Notes: a model not told the origin generated them from the letters alone. DNA of 64,000 bases from Allokutzneria multivorans (GCF_039537405.1 NZ_BAABAL010000009.1:354754-418753); one strand, 5' to 3'. Shown: positions 31,546 through 40,530, counted from the first letter of the stretch. Numbers and translations: made by a program.

Positions 31546-31964
31546 GCCGCGCGGTCGAGGAGTCCAACAGGCGGATGCTGCGCGCCAGGGACGCGATGGA
31601 CCGCGCCTACGCCGAACCGCTGGACATCCCCGCGCTGGCGGCGATCGCGCACGTCTCCGAGGCGCACTTCATCCGCACCTTCCGCGCCACCTTCGGTGAG
31701 ACACCCCACCGCTACCTGCAACGACGCCGGGTCGAGCGGTCGATGTTCCTGCTGCGCTCCACCGAGCTGAGCGTCACCGAGATCTGCTTCCAGGTGGGCT
31801 TCGGCAGCCTCGGCACGTTCAGCAGGACCTTCCGCGACATCGTCGGCGAGTCACCGTCGGCCCACCGCGCGCGGGGGCCGGTCCCGGCGGTGCCGAACTG
31901 CTTCGCGATGGCCTGGACGAGACCGAGCAGTTTTGGAGAAGCCCGGCCCGCCGAGCCGAACTAG
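31542..31964 (+). CDS. AraC-family regulator (DNA-binding domain only)
   Basis: A 140-residue protein consisting of the two AraC helix-turn-helix motifs: LDIPALAAIAHVSEAHFIRTFRATFGETPHRYLQRRRVERS and LSVTEICFQVGFGSLGTFSRTFRDIVGESPSAHR. No sensor domain is present. The GTG at 31542 overlaps the HAD stop. A VOC-family gene follows 10 bp later, a frequently seen AraC-VOC pair in Actinobacteria. Confidence 0.9.
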   Translation: MSRAVEESNRRMLRARDAMDRAYAEPLDIPALAAIAHVSEAHFIRTFRATFGETPHRYLQRRRVERSMFLLRSTELSVTEICFQVGFGSLGTFSRTFRDIVGESPSAHRARGPVPAVPNCFAMAWTRPSSFGEARPAEPN

Positions 31965-31974
31965 CGTTGCCGTC

Positions 31975-32385
31975 ATGTTCAACGCCATCACGCACTCGCA
32001 GATCTACGTCGCCGACCAGGACCAGGCACTGGAGTTCTACGTCGGCAAGCTGGAGTTCGAGGTCCACACCGACCAGGACCTCGGCTTCATGCGCTGGCTC
32101 ACCGTGAACGTCCCCGGCGACAAGAGCCGCGAGATCCTGCTGGAGCGGCCGGGGGCGCCGTCGCTGGACGAGGCCACCGCCGAGCAGGTCCGCGAGCTGC
32201 TCGCCAAGGGCGCCATGGGCGGCACGCTCTTCCTCAGCACCGACGACTGCCACAAGACCTACGAGACGCTGCTGGCGCGGGGCGTGGAGTTCACCGACAC
32301 CCCGGCCGAGCGCCCGTACGGCATCGACTGCGGCCTGCGCGACCCGTTCGGCAACAAGATCAGGTTCGCCCAGTTGTTCTCCTAG
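31975..32385 (+). CDS. VOC (glyoxalase/bleomycin-resistance) family protein
   Basis: A 136-residue protein of two beta-alpha-beta-beta-beta modules: HSQIYVADQDQALEFYVGKLEF and GTLFLSTDDCHKTYETLLARGVEF, closing with LRDPFGNKIRFAQ. Candidate metal ligands His/Glu lie in the expected strands. Members include glyoxalase I, dioxygenases and drug-binding proteins; no specific role is evident. It is probably co-expressed with the AraC gene. It overlaps the convergent spherulin gene by 4 bp. Confidence 0.88.
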   Translation: MFNAITHSQIYVADQDQALEFYVGKLEFEVHTDQDLGFMRWLTVNVPGDKSREILLERPGAPSLDEATAEQVRELLAKGAMGGTLFLSTDDCHKTYETLLARGVEFTDTPAERPYGIDCGLRDPFGNKIRFAQLFS

Positions 32386-33002
32386 GTCGGCAGGCGGCCC
32401 CATGGGTTCTCGCCGCCGTGGTCGGTCACGTGGACCGCGGCGGCGTTGGAACGCCACGCCTGCCGGAGCACGGACGCGGTCGCGCTCGGCGGGGTCTCGT
32501 ACACCAAGTGGCAGAACAACTCCGGGCGGTGCCGGTAGACCCACCGGGGCACCCAGAGGTCCCGGTACGCGCACAGCGGGCCCTCGAAGGTCACCAACAG
32601 GTCCGCCAGCTCGGTGAACTCCTCGGGCGGGTGCGTGCCGTGGTTGAGGGCCACGGTGCCCGCGCCGAGCGAGCGCGCGGCCTCGGTCAGGGCGCCGTAG
32701 TGGCGCGCGTCCGTCCCGGCCTGGTCGAAGAAGACGCCGTCCACCCCGTACCAGGCGAGGTGCCGCTCGACGTCGGTGAGCACGTCGGCGGCGGGCCGGG
32801 CGCCGTAGTCGGTGTCCACGTAGCCGATCACCGGGAGCCCGGCCGCAGCGTCCACAAAGGACTGATCAGGGCTCGTCCCCGGCCCGTCGGCGACGTTGAG
32901 CACCACGAAGCGCAGCGCCGGGTGCGACGCGAGCGCCCGCCACCCCTCCGGCTCGACGGCCGGGTGGAAGTAGGCGGGCACCACGTGCCGCTGCCGGCTC
33001 AC
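32382..33002 (-). CDS. Spherulin-4 / Sph3-like glycoside hydrolase (GH135-like)
   Basis: A 206-residue TIM-barrel hydrolase of the spherulation-specific family 4. Landmarks are VVPAYFHPAVEPEGW at the first strand, RFVVLNVADGPG, PVIGYVDTDYG, and GVFFDQAGTDARHY, carrying conserved acidic residues. Fungal Sph3 cleaves galactosaminogalactan and PelA carries a related hydrolase. No signal peptide is visible, so the enzyme may act inside or leave by another route. The GTG at 33002 overlaps the epimerase stop (GTGA); a GTG at 33011 is the alternative. It is the last gene of the leftward polysaccharide operon. Confidence 0.82.
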   Translation of the reverse strand: MSRQRHVVPAYFHPAVEPEGWRALASHPALRFVVLNVADGPGTSPDQSFVDAAAGLPVIGYVDTDYGARPAADVLTDVERHLAWYGVDGVFFDQAGTDARHYGALTEAARSLGAGTVALNHGTHPPEEFTELADLLVTFEGPLCAYRDLWVPRWVYRHRPELFCHLVYETPPSATASVLRQAWRSNAAAVHVTDHGGENPWGRLPT

Positions 33003-33913
33003 GCGTGACACGCCACCTCCCGCCACTGCGCGGTCAGCGAGTCGGTGAGGTCGTGCTCCGGTCGCCAGCCGAGGCTGCGCTCGATCACCGAGAGATCGGC
33101 GCGCTGCCACGGCACGTCGGCCGAGCGCTCCGAGCCGCGCCCCTGCTCGCTGACCGGACCGGAGTGCCCGGCGATCCGGGTCAGCTCCGCGACCAGCCCG
33201 GCGGCCGGAGTGCCGATCCCGCTGCCGACGTTGAGGATCTCTTCCTCCACAGTGGACAGTGCGGCGGCCGAGACCGCGCGGGCCACGTCCCTGGCGTCGA
33301 CGAAGTCGCGGACCACGTCGAGCGGGCCGAGCCGGATCTCGTCGTGGTCGCGGCGCGCGCGCACGATCTCCGCCGCGACCCGCCCGGCCAGCCCGGTGGC
33401 GGGCGAACCGGGGCCGATCGGGTTGAACACGCGCAGCACCACCGTGTTCAGGCCCGCCGCGCGACCGATGCCGACGGCCCGCGTGCCCGCGAGCTTGCTC
33501 AGCCCGTAGGCGCCGACCGGCGCGGTCGCGGTCTCCTCGGTGACCGGGACGCCGATCTCCACCTTGCCGTACTCCGCCGCCGAACCGAGGTGCACCAGGC
33601 GCGGCGGGGTCGGGCATTCCAGCAGCGCGCGCACCAAGCGAGCCGGAAGCTCCACATTGGACTCCGCGAGCTGCGTCATCGAACCGCCGACCGCGCCGAC
33701 GCAGTTGATCACCACGTCCGGTGCGGCAGCGGTGATCAGGCCGCGCAGAGCGCCCACATCGGCCAAGCCGAGGTCGAAGGGCACGTGGCCCGGCGACTCC
33801 GAGAGTGCCGAGCGTGCAACGGTGACGACGTCGATGCCCGACTGGCGAAACAGCACGTCGTGCACGTGCTTGCCGAGGAAGCCGGTCGCGCCGAGCAGCA
33901 GGACCCGGGTCAC
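32999..33913 (-). CDS. NAD-dependent sugar epimerase/dehydratase (SDR)
   Basis: A 304-residue extended SDR. The Rossmann motif is LLLGATGFLGKHV, followed by VINCVGAVGGS, the catalytic YGLSK and the downstream VLRVFNPIGPG motif. NDP-sugar epimerases of this size interconvert UDP-Glc/Gal or UDP-GlcNAc/GalNAc, or act on dTDP-sugars. In the operon it may supply the (galactos)amine donor. The GTG at 33913 overlaps the nucleotidyltransferase stop, so translation is coupled on both sides. Confidence 0.87.
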   Translation of the reverse strand: MTRVLLLGATGFLGKHVHDVLFRQSGIDVVTVARSALSESPGHVPFDLGLADVGALRGLITAAAPDVVINCVGAVGGSMTQLAESNVELPARLVRALLECPTPPRLVHLGSAAEYGKVEIGVPVTEETATAPVGAYGLSKLAGTRAVGIGRAAGLNTVVLRVFNPIGPGSPATGLAGRVAAEIVRARRDHDEIRLGPLDVVRDFVDARDVARAVSAAALSTVEEEILNVGSGIGTPAAGLVAELTRIAGHSGPVSEQGRGSERSADVPWQRADLSVIERSLGWRPEHDLTDSLTAQWREVACHA

Positions 33914-34626
33914 GGCGATCCCTTCAGCAGCGTCGAGCGGATGTCGTCGAACTCGGCGTTCGCGCGGTCGTAGTCGTCGGGCCGCCCGATGTCCAGCCAG
34001 TAGCCGTCGAAGTCGTAGGAGTTCGGCGGGGTTTCCTTGTCCAGCAGGTCGAGCACGAGCTCGTCGAAGCCGAGCGGAGTGCCCGGCATGTACCCGGCCA
34101 GGGTGTCCCGGCTCATGCCGTAGACGCCCATGCTGACGCGGTAGTGGTGCGTCGGCTTCTCGCTGAACTCCACGATCCGGCCGGACTCGGTGACCAGCAC
34201 ACCGAAGTCGATCTTCACCGAGCGCTGGTAGGTGGCGACGGTCAGCGGGGCGCCGCTGTCCTCGTGCGAGCCCAGCAGCTCCGCGTAGTCGAGGTCGGTG
34301 AGGATGTCGCCGTTCATCACCAGGAAGTGCTCGGGCAGGTCGTCGAGCAGGTGCAGCACCGGGCCGATCGTGCCCAGCGGCTGCTCCTCCACCGCGTAGT
34401 CGATCTTCATGCCCCACTTCGAGCCGTCCCCGACGTAGGAGCGGATCAGCTCGCCGAGGTAGCCGATGGCCAGCGTCGCTCCGGAGAAACCCTTGTTGGA
34501 CAACTGGGTCAGCACGATGTCGAGGATGGAGAACTCGTCGCCGATCGGCACGAGCGGCTTGGGCAGCCGAGTGGTGTAGGGGCGCAACCGGACGCCCTTG
34601 CCGCCTGCGAGGATGATCGCGTGCAT
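33910..34626 (-). CDS. Sugar-phosphate nucleotidyltransferase
   Basis: A 238-residue enzyme of the RmlA/GalU/RfbF type. It begins AIILAGGKGVRLRPYT (nucleotide-binding P-loop with basic residue) and has VPIGDEFSILD, FLVMNGDILTDLDY (metal-binding Asp) and SEKPTHHYRVSMGVY. It activates a hexose-1-phosphate to an NDP-sugar. It lacks the C-terminal left-handed beta-helix of GlmU. The ATG at 34626 has a GAAGGAGCG site. The partner 4,6-dehydratase is the next gene upstream. Confidence 0.9.
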   Translation of the reverse strand: MHAIILAGGKGVRLRPYTTRLPKPLVPIGDEFSILDIVLTQLSNKGFSGATLAIGYLGELIRSYVGDGSKWGMKIDYAVEEQPLGTIGPVLHLLDDLPEHFLVMNGDILTDLDYAELLGSHEDSGAPLTVATYQRSVKIDFGVLVTESGRIVEFSEKPTHHYRVSMGVYGMSRDTLAGYMPGTPLGFDELVLDLLDKETPPNSYDFDGYWLDIGRPDDYDRANAEFDDIRSTLLKGSP

Positions 34627-34640
34627 GGGTCGCTCCTTCG

Positions 34641-35636
34641 TCACTGGAGGTAGAGGCCGGGCTTGTAGTGGGCGAGGTTCTCGGGGTTCATGAACCACTC
34701 GATGGTCTCGCCGAGTCCGGAGTCCCTGGTGTGCGAAGGGGTCCAGCCCGTGCGCGCGGTCAGCTTCGCCGCGTCGCAGACCAGCCGCATGACCTCGGAA
34801 CCCTTGGGGCGCAGGCGCTGCTCGTCGGCGACGATCTCCGCTCCGCTGCCCATGAGGCGCACCAGGTCCGCCGCGAGTTGACCGATCGAGACCTCCTCGC
34901 CGGTGCCCGCGTTGAACAGCTCGCCGACCACGGCGGAGGCGGGCGCGGTGCCCAGCGTGTGGAACGCGGCGGCGGTGTCCTTGACGTAGAGGAAGTCCCG
35001 CGTCGGGTCGAGCGCGCCGAGCTTGAGCCGCTTCTCGCCCGCCGCCAGCTGGCTGATCACCGTGGGGATTACCGCGCGCGCGGACTGGCGCGGCCCGAAG
35101 GTGTTGAAGGGTCGCAGCGTGACGGCCGGGACCTCGAAGCTCAGGTGGTAGCTCTCGACGAGCTTGTCCGCGCCCGCCTTGCTCGCCGCATAAGGGGACT
35201 GGGCCTGGAGCGGGTGCTCCTCGCTGATCGGGACGGTGAGCGCGGTGCCGTAGGTCTCGCTGGTGGAGGTGTGCACCATCCTCGGCGTTCCGCAGGCGCG
35301 CACCGCATCCAGCACGTTCAGCGTGCCGATCACGTTGGTGTCCACATAGGCCCGTGGCGCGCGGTAGGAGTACGGGATCGCGATCAGTGCGGCGAGGTGG
35401 TAGACGACCTCCGCGCCCTCCACCAGTTCCCGCGCGCTGGCCTGGTCGCGGACGTCGCCCATCACGACGTCGACATTGTCCAGCACCTCGCGGGGAAGCG
35501 ACTCCAGCCAGCCCCAGGAGCCGAAGGAGTTGTACAGGACCATCGCCCGCACTCGATGGCCCTTCTGGACGAGCAGTTCGACCAGGTGCGAGCCGATGAA
35601 GCCCTCCGCACCAGTGACCGCGACGACGCTTGCCAT
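34641..35636 (-). CDS. NAD-dependent NDP-sugar 4,6-dehydratase (LegB-like SDR)
   Basis: A 331-residue extended SDR. Residues 7-17 are VTGAEGFIGSH (NAD binding), followed by the LegB-type stretch VLYNSFGSWGWLE. The active site has TSTSETYG and Y149-x-x-x-K153. LegB-like enzymes make 4-keto-6-deoxy intermediates from UDP-GlcNAc or related sugars. It starts at 35636 and lies 12 bp from the membrane-protein gene. With the nucleotidyltransferase it provides a modified amino-sugar donor (inference). Confidence 0.88.
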   Translation of the reverse strand: MASVVAVTGAEGFIGSHLVELLVQKGHRVRAMVLYNSFGSWGWLESLPREVLDNVDVVMGDVRDQASARELVEGAEVVYHLAALIAIPYSYRAPRAYVDTNVIGTLNVLDAVRACGTPRMVHTSTSETYGTALTVPISEEHPLQAQSPYAASKAGADKLVESYHLSFEVPAVTLRPFNTFGPRQSARAVIPTVISQLAAGEKRLKLGALDPTRDFLYVKDTAAAFHTLGTAPASAVVGELFNAGTGEEVSIGQLAADLVRLMGSGAEIVADEQRLRPKGSEVMRLVCDAAKLTARTGWTPSHTRDSGLGETIEWFMNPENLAHYKPGLYLQ

Positions 35637-35648
35637 GACTTGTCCCTC

Positions 35649-37097
35649 TCAACCGTGTCGAACTGATTGGCTGAGCACCACCGCGGCGCATCCCCCGAGA
35701 CCCGCGAGCAGTGCCGTGTTGACGACGAGCTGACCGATGACGGAGTCACCGGTCCACAGCTGTGCGACCAGGGCGACGGCACACGCCGCGACGGCGGTGC
35801 CGGTGCTGCCGCACGCCTGGAGCACGAGTGCGACGAACAACGCCCCGCCGAGCGCCAGGTAGGCGCCGTAGCGCAGCAGGGCTGCTGGATCGGTGATCGC
35901 CCCCGTCGCAAGGAGGACCACAGTGGACAGTGCTGCGGCAACGGCGAGGAACACCGCGACTGCTCTGAGCAACCCGAGCCGCGTGTCCTTCGCGAACTCG
36001 GTGAAGACGTGGTTGTCACGCAAGGCGAAAGTGGCCCGGCGGCGGTAGGCCACCAGGCTCCACTCCGCCACGCCCATGCTGACCGAGATCGGCAGCGCGG
36101 CGAGCCCGTGACCCTGCCCGCTCGGCCAGAACAGCGGCAGCACCAGCAAACCCGCCGCGATGAAGCCGAACGCTCCGTACGGCAACGAGGCGACCAGGTC
36201 GTGCTTGCTGAGCGGTCGCGGACGCGTGGTCCTGGTGCGCACGATCGCGAGGATCATTGTTGCCAGCACTGTGACTGCGAGCCCAGTCCACAGTGGACCG
36301 CCGCTGAGCGTCAGCCCGGCGACCACCCCGGGCGCGAGCGCGGCCAGCAACGCGTACTCCGCGTTCAGCACGAGCAGCACCGTCGCGGCCAGCAGGTAGA
36401 ACCCTTGTCCTGCGGCCATCGCGAGCGCTGCCGCCGAACTCCCCATGAGCAGGGCCGCCACGGCGCTCACCGCCAGGACGATCGCGCAGCCCGTGATCAT
36501 CCCCCGCCGCAACACCCGCGCCGCCGCGTCCGCGTCCGCCCTGCCGAGCTGGATGTGCCCGAGGTAGGACAGCGACTGGCCGAGCGACCACGACGTGAAC
36601 AACGAGATCACCACGACCCAGAGCGCCGCCCGATCCGCCAGCACTCCCGCCGCCGCCGTGTAACACACGCCCGGCAGTCCAAAAAGGACTCCCCGCAGCA
36701 GGTGCGTCGCGGGCTTCGCCGACCAGATCACCGGCAGCGGCTCCGGCTCCCTAGGCTGACGCGGCACCACCTCGCACAACGCTTCGGCCAACAGGAAAAC
36801 ATCCGGATACCCGTACTTCGCCGCAGCCTGATCGCTCAGCCCACCGGCCTCCAACGCCGCTGCGATCTCCAGGTGGTCCACCGCATCCGCGATCTCCGGC
36901 GCCATCCTCCGCACCAGCTCGTCGAACTCCTCCTCAACGCCCTCAGCGTCAACTGAAACCCCCAACGACCCTTTCAGTGCGTTGAGCGCACTGAACGACC
37001 CGTTCGGGTACTTGAACGCACTAAACGACCCGTTCAGCGCGTTAGACGCACCAAACGGGGCGTTGGTGTTGGGCGGCAGGATCGCGTCGGCGCTCAT
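35649..37097 (-). CDS. Multi-spanning membrane protein (PelG/MOP-flippase-like) with translated 10-residue repeat
   Basis: A 482-residue protein. The start is fixed by an ATGA overlap with the upstream glycosyltransferase. Residues 13-45 are a translated repeat: N(A)LNGSFSAF / KYPNGSFSAL / NALKGSLGVS, period 10, encoded by 30-bp palindromic units. Residues 50-115 are a soluble helical stretch (EEEFDELVRRMAPEIADAVDHLEI). About 12 membrane segments follow. Size, topology and position beside a PelF-like enzyme suggest a polysaccharide exporter of the MOP/PelG sort, but sequence similarity to PelG is not evident by eye. Confidence 0.72.
   Translation of the reverse strand: MSADAILPPNTNAPFGASNALNGSFSAFKYPNGSFSALNALKGSLGVSVDAEGVEEEFDELVRRMAPEIADAVDHLEIAAALEAGGLSDQAAAKYGYPDVFLLAEALCEVVPRQPREPEPLPVIWSAKPATHLLRGVLFGLPGVCYTAAAGVLADRAALWVVVISLFTSWSLGQSLSYLGHIQLGRADADAAARVLRRGMITGCAIVLAVSAVAALLMGSSAAALAMAAGQGFYLLAATVLLVLNAEYALLAALAPGVVAGLTLSGGPLWTGLAVTVLATMILAIVRTRTTRPRPLSKHDLVASLPYGAFGFIAAGLLVLPLFWPSGQGHGLAALPISVSMGVAEWSLVAYRRRATFALRDNHVFTEFAKDTRLGLLRAVAVFLAVAAALSTVVLLATGAITDPAALLRYGAYLALGGALFVALVLQACGSTGTAVAACAVALVAQLWTGDSVIGQLVVNTALLAGLGGCAAVVLSQSVRHG
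36964..37063. repeat. 30-bp palindromic repeat array B (three units plus a partial), inside a coding sequence
   Basis: Units 36964-36993, 36994-37023 and 37024-37053, then the core AACGGGGCGTT at 37054. Cores read AACGACCCTTT, AACGACCCGTT and AACGACCCGTT. It is in frame within the membrane-protein gene. Confidence 0.85.
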
Positions 37098-38521
37098 CGC
37101 GAGACCAGGTGGGGGAGGAGGGGGCGAGCGGGGGTGGGCGCGGTCAGCTCCGAGTACAGGGTGTCGAAGGTGCCGATGGCCTGGTCCACGGTGAACAGCT
37201 CAAGGGCTCGTTGGCGCGCGGCTGCGCCGAGAAGTGCGCGCTGCGACGGAGAGCGCAGCAGCGAAACACAAGCAGAAGCCATCGCGGCAGGATCGCGTGG
37301 CGGAACGACAATTCCGGTGTCGCCCAAAGCTTCGGGCACTCCGCCGACGTCGGTGCCGACGCAGGGGCGAGCGCACGTCATGGCTTCGATCAAGGTGTAC
37401 GGGAAGCCCTCGGAGATGCTGGACAGCACGACCACGCTGCCCGCGAGGTAGGCGTCCCGGATGAACTCGACGCGCCCCTCGAAGTGCACGACCTCGGACA
37501 GGCCCAGCTCGGCGACGAGCGCCTTGCAACGGTCCACATAGGACTCACCGCCCTTGGGGACGCCGCCGAAGATGCGGAGCACGGCCGCCGGAATCTCTTT
37601 GTGCACCAACGCGAAAGACCTGATCAAAGTCTCCAGGTCCTTGATCGGGTCAAGCCGTCCGGCCCAGGAGATCGTCGGCACCGGGGGCTCGCTCGAAGCA
37701 GCGGGGAAGTCCGCGGGGTCGACGCCGTTGTAGACGGTGCGGATCAGCGCGGGGTCGGCGCCGAGGCGCTCCTCCCACCGCTTGTTGTAGACGTTGCCCG
37801 GCGCGATGAGCCCGGCACTGGTGTAGGCCAGCGAGCACAGCTGCCGCAGGAAAGCCAGGTGCAGAGCCTTGACCGGCCACCGGTACGGCGACCCGCGATA
37901 GCCGAGGTACCGCTCGCGCAGGTAGATCCCGTGCTCCGTCAACAGCAACGGCGTGCCGTAGCGCCACTTCGCGGCGAGCGCGGGTAACACGGCCAACCCG
38001 TTCGCCACGGAGTGCGAGACCGCAGTGCGCGGCACGGAAGCGCTCAGCGGACGCAGAGAATGCTCAAGCAGGTCAACGGCCGTGACCGCGTCCGCGATCG
38101 TCGCACGCGTGCCGGTCAAGCGGCGAGACCACACGTCGCGCAACGTCCGGACGGTGCTTTCCCTGCGCATCAAGCTCGTCAGCTCGCCGAGGTCGTGCAG
38201 CTCGTGCAGGACCTCGGCGAACCGCTGTTGATGTCCCTGGCCCATCAGGCTTTCCACCAGCTCGGCGAAGAGCGTGGTGAAGCGCCGCTGAGCGGCCCTG
38301 CCGACGCGGCGACTGCGACTTCCGTTGCCCCACAACGGCACCAGGGTCAGTGAAGCGACGTTCTCCGGCAGCTCCCACGCCAGCGGCTCGGTGCCGGAGG
38401 CGACCAGGGCGACGACGTGGAAGCGGTGCCGGGAGAGGCCGCGGACGAGCTGGTCGCACCAGACGCTCACACCGCCGTAGCCGTGCGGGTAGGTGCCCTC
38501 GGTCATCAGCGAGACGTCCAC
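37094..38521 (-). CDS. GT4 glycosyltransferase, PelF-like
   Basis: A 475-residue GT-B enzyme. The N-terminal DVSLMTEGTYPHGYGGVSVWCDQLV, the long insert with two helical segments and TPLLLTEHGIYLRER (about residue 192) are PelF hallmarks. The C-terminal donor domain has VYNGVDPADF, ISWAGRLDPIKDLETLI and SSISEGFPYTLIEAM. PelF polymerises amino sugars from UDP donors; fungal Gtb3 has a related cytoplasmic domain. The GTG at 38521 lies 5 bp after the deacetylase stop and begins the conserved strand; no ribosome site is seen, so coupling is likely. It overlaps the next gene by ATGA. Confidence 0.87.
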   Translation of the reverse strand: MDVSLMTEGTYPHGYGGVSVWCDQLVRGLSRHRFHVVALVASGTEPLAWELPENVASLTLVPLWGNGSRSRRVGRAAQRRFTTLFAELVESLMGQGHQQRFAEVLHELHDLGELTSLMRRESTVRTLRDVWSRRLTGTRATIADAVTAVDLLEHSLRPLSASVPRTAVSHSVANGLAVLPALAAKWRYGTPLLLTEHGIYLRERYLGYRGSPYRWPVKALHLAFLRQLCSLAYTSAGLIAPGNVYNKRWEERLGADPALIRTVYNGVDPADFPAASSEPPVPTISWAGRLDPIKDLETLIRSFALVHKEIPAAVLRIFGGVPKGGESYVDRCKALVAELGLSEVVHFEGRVEFIRDAYLAGSVVVLSSISEGFPYTLIEAMTCARPCVGTDVGGVPEALGDTGIVVPPRDPAAMASACVSLLRSPSQRALLGAAARQRALELFTVDQAIGTFDTLYSELTAPTPARPLLPHLVSR

Positions 38522-38526
38522 GGCGG

Positions 38527-40530
38527 TCAGGAGGATGCCCAGGACCGCGGCAGGTCCAGGCGCAGCGTCCCTCCGGCGCGGTGGACGGCGGAGCGCTCGC
38601 CCGAGTACCGCGTCCCGAACTCGGGGGCCAGCAAGCCCTCGTGGTCGGTGCCCTCCGGCGCGGTGATCGGCACCGGGACCCCCTTGGGCGCCTGGATGAC
38701 CAGCTCGTCGCCCTGCACGTACGCGGTCACTCCGGCGGAGGCCGCGCGCCACGCGGACTGGTCGGCGAGGACCTCGCCCGCCTCGGACATCCGTGGGTTC
38801 ACCAGCGGGGTGTTGGTCGCGAACGCCGCCCGGTACGCGCCGAGGATGGCGTCCACCATCGGGTAGACGATCCGGTCCTCGGCCAGGTTCGACTGGTGGA
38901 TGTAGTACGGGCGCGGGTCGTTGCCGGTCAGCGTCTGCATGGTGAACGCGACCTGCCCCGGCACGATGCGGTCCTGGAATCCGGTCACCGGGTGCACCGG
39001 TGTGACGCACGTGCCGCTCGCCTCGCAGGCGCCGCTGCCGCCATCAGCGCGGGAGGTGTAGATCCAGTTGTACTCGTCGGCGGCCTCGGCCCGGGTTCCG
39101 TTGTTGTAGAACAGGTTCATCGGGTAGCGCGGCACACCTCGCGACTGCCCGACGGCGCGGACATCGCGGTCCCGCGAGGCGTCGAGGCCGACCCACTCGA
39201 TCCCGGCCTTGCGCAGCGCGGAGGCGAAGTTCGGGTTGTCCGTGGGCATCTGCGGCTCGGAGCGCGTGCCGCCGTGCTCCCCGGACACCAGCTCGGCGCG
39301 GTTGATCTTGAGACCCTTGGCGTTCGCCCAGTCCCGGTTGCGGGTGATCTGGTCCAGGATCAGCTGCTCGTCGACCCACTTGATCTGGCCGTTCTGGTCG
39401 GTCTGGCAGCGCCACGGCGACACCGAGAAGTCGCGGAGGCAGCCGAAGAACTCGTGCGAGTAGGTGTGGTTGGCCCACCGGAAATCGTTGCGGTTGCGCA
39501 CCATCCACGCGCTCAGCGGGTCGGAGCCGTGCTCGGCGACCGCTCGGTCCGCGCCCGCGCCGTTGTAGTACATGTCGAAGATGAAGCCGCTCGTGCCCTG
39601 CCACCGCTTCGCCTGCTCGGCATCCGCCTGGGTCATCCGGATGTTGGGCAGCACAGGGCAGTTCAGCTCGCCCGAAGTGCAGTTGGCGGCGCTGTTCCAC
39701 CGCGCGTCCGGCAGGAAGATGTCGTCCACGTGCAGGCTCAGGTAGTTGCGGTGCAGCCCGAGGTGCACGCCCCTGGTCAGCCACGTGATGAGCCCGTGCG
39801 CGAGCAGCCGGAACTGCAACTGTTCGGAGTAGTAGGCGAAGCTGAGGCTCAACTGCTCGCGCCTGTTGTCCTCGTGCACCGCCGCGAGCAGGCCCTGCGC
39901 CGCGCCACTGGGGGACTTGCCGGTGAGGATCGGCGTGACCGAGGCGCCGGGCAGCGCTGCCGCCAGGTAGCCGTAGGACTCGTCGACGACCGGGCTGTTG
40001 TTGTCAAAGGCCACGGGCCCGCGCAGCTGCTTGAACGCGCCGGACAGCGCGGGCTGGCTCAGCTGCGAGACAGTGCCGTCGAGCGTGCCGGAGTAGGTCG
40101 GCGCGGCGAACCCGGTCGCCGCGGTCGGGTAGACGAAGGCGTTGAGCTGGCGCACGGAGAACCGGCGTTCGTAGTCGGCGAGCGCGGTCAGCTCGGCGGC
40201 TGCCAGCCTGTTCGGCGCCTCGTTGGGCAGCACGACGCCCTGGAACCGCGCGCGCTGGCCGTCCGGGTCGGCGAGGAACTGCGGGGTGATCACCGGGCGG
40301 CCCGGGTCGGCGAGCGAGAGCACCGTGCTGGGCACGCCCTCGGCGTCCAGCCGCTGCCTGATCGCCCCGACCGGGCCCTGCCCGTCGTCGACGACGAGGA
40401 CCCGCAGATCGATGCGCGGACCGGTGGTGGCGACGGCGTTGCCGGGAACGGCGGCCAGCGTCAACGCGACGGTGAGCACCGTCGCCAGGGCGTGCCGAAT
40501 CGATCGGCGTGCGGTCACAATCGTCCCCAT
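38527..40530 (-). CDS. Secreted Agd3-like (CE18) polysaccharide deacetylase
   Basis: A 667-residue exported protein. A Sec signal peptide (about 1-33 from Met 40530) is followed by a beta-rich N-terminal domain of about 220 residues. The deacetylase barrel then shows LSLHVDDIFLPDARW (about 265, metal Asp) and FRWANHTYSHEFFG (about 351, two metal His). Further signatures are HGGTRSEPQMPTDNPNF, LDASRD and YYIHQSNL. This layout matches fungal Agd3, which partly deacetylates galactosaminogalactan. It is the first gene of the leftward operon, after a 434-bp promoter region. An upstream in-frame Met (40578) is unlikely. Confidence 0.85.
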   Translation of the reverse strand: MGTIVTARRSIRHALATVLTVALTLAAVPGNAVATTGPRIDLRVLVVDDGQGPVGAIRQRLDAEGVPSTVLSLADPGRPVITPQFLADPDGQRARFQGVVLPNEAPNRLAAAELTALADYERRFSVRQLNAFVYPTAATGFAAPTYSGTLDGTVSQLSQPALSGAFKQLRGPVAFDNNSPVVDESYGYLAAALPGASVTPILTGKSPSGAAQGLLAAVHEDNRREQLSLSFAYYSEQLQFRLLAHGLITWLTRGVHLGLHRNYLSLHVDDIFLPDARWNSAANCTSGELNCPVLPNIRMTQADAEQAKRWQGTSGFIFDMYYNGAGADRAVAEHGSDPLSAWMVRNRNDFRWANHTYSHEFFGCLRDFSVSPWRCQTDQNGQIKWVDEQLILDQITRNRDWANAKGLKINRAELVSGEHGGTRSEPQMPTDNPNFASALRKAGIEWVGLDASRDRDVRAVGQSRGVPRYPMNLFYNNGTRAEAADEYNWIYTSRADGGSGACEASGTCVTPVHPVTGFQDRIVPGQVAFTMQTLTGNDPRPYYIHQSNLAEDRIVYPMVDAILGAYRAAFATNTPLVNPRMSEAGEVLADQSAWRAASAGVTAYVQGDELVIQAPKGVPVPITAPEGTDHEGLLAPEFGTRYSGERSAVHRAGGTLRLDLPRSWASS

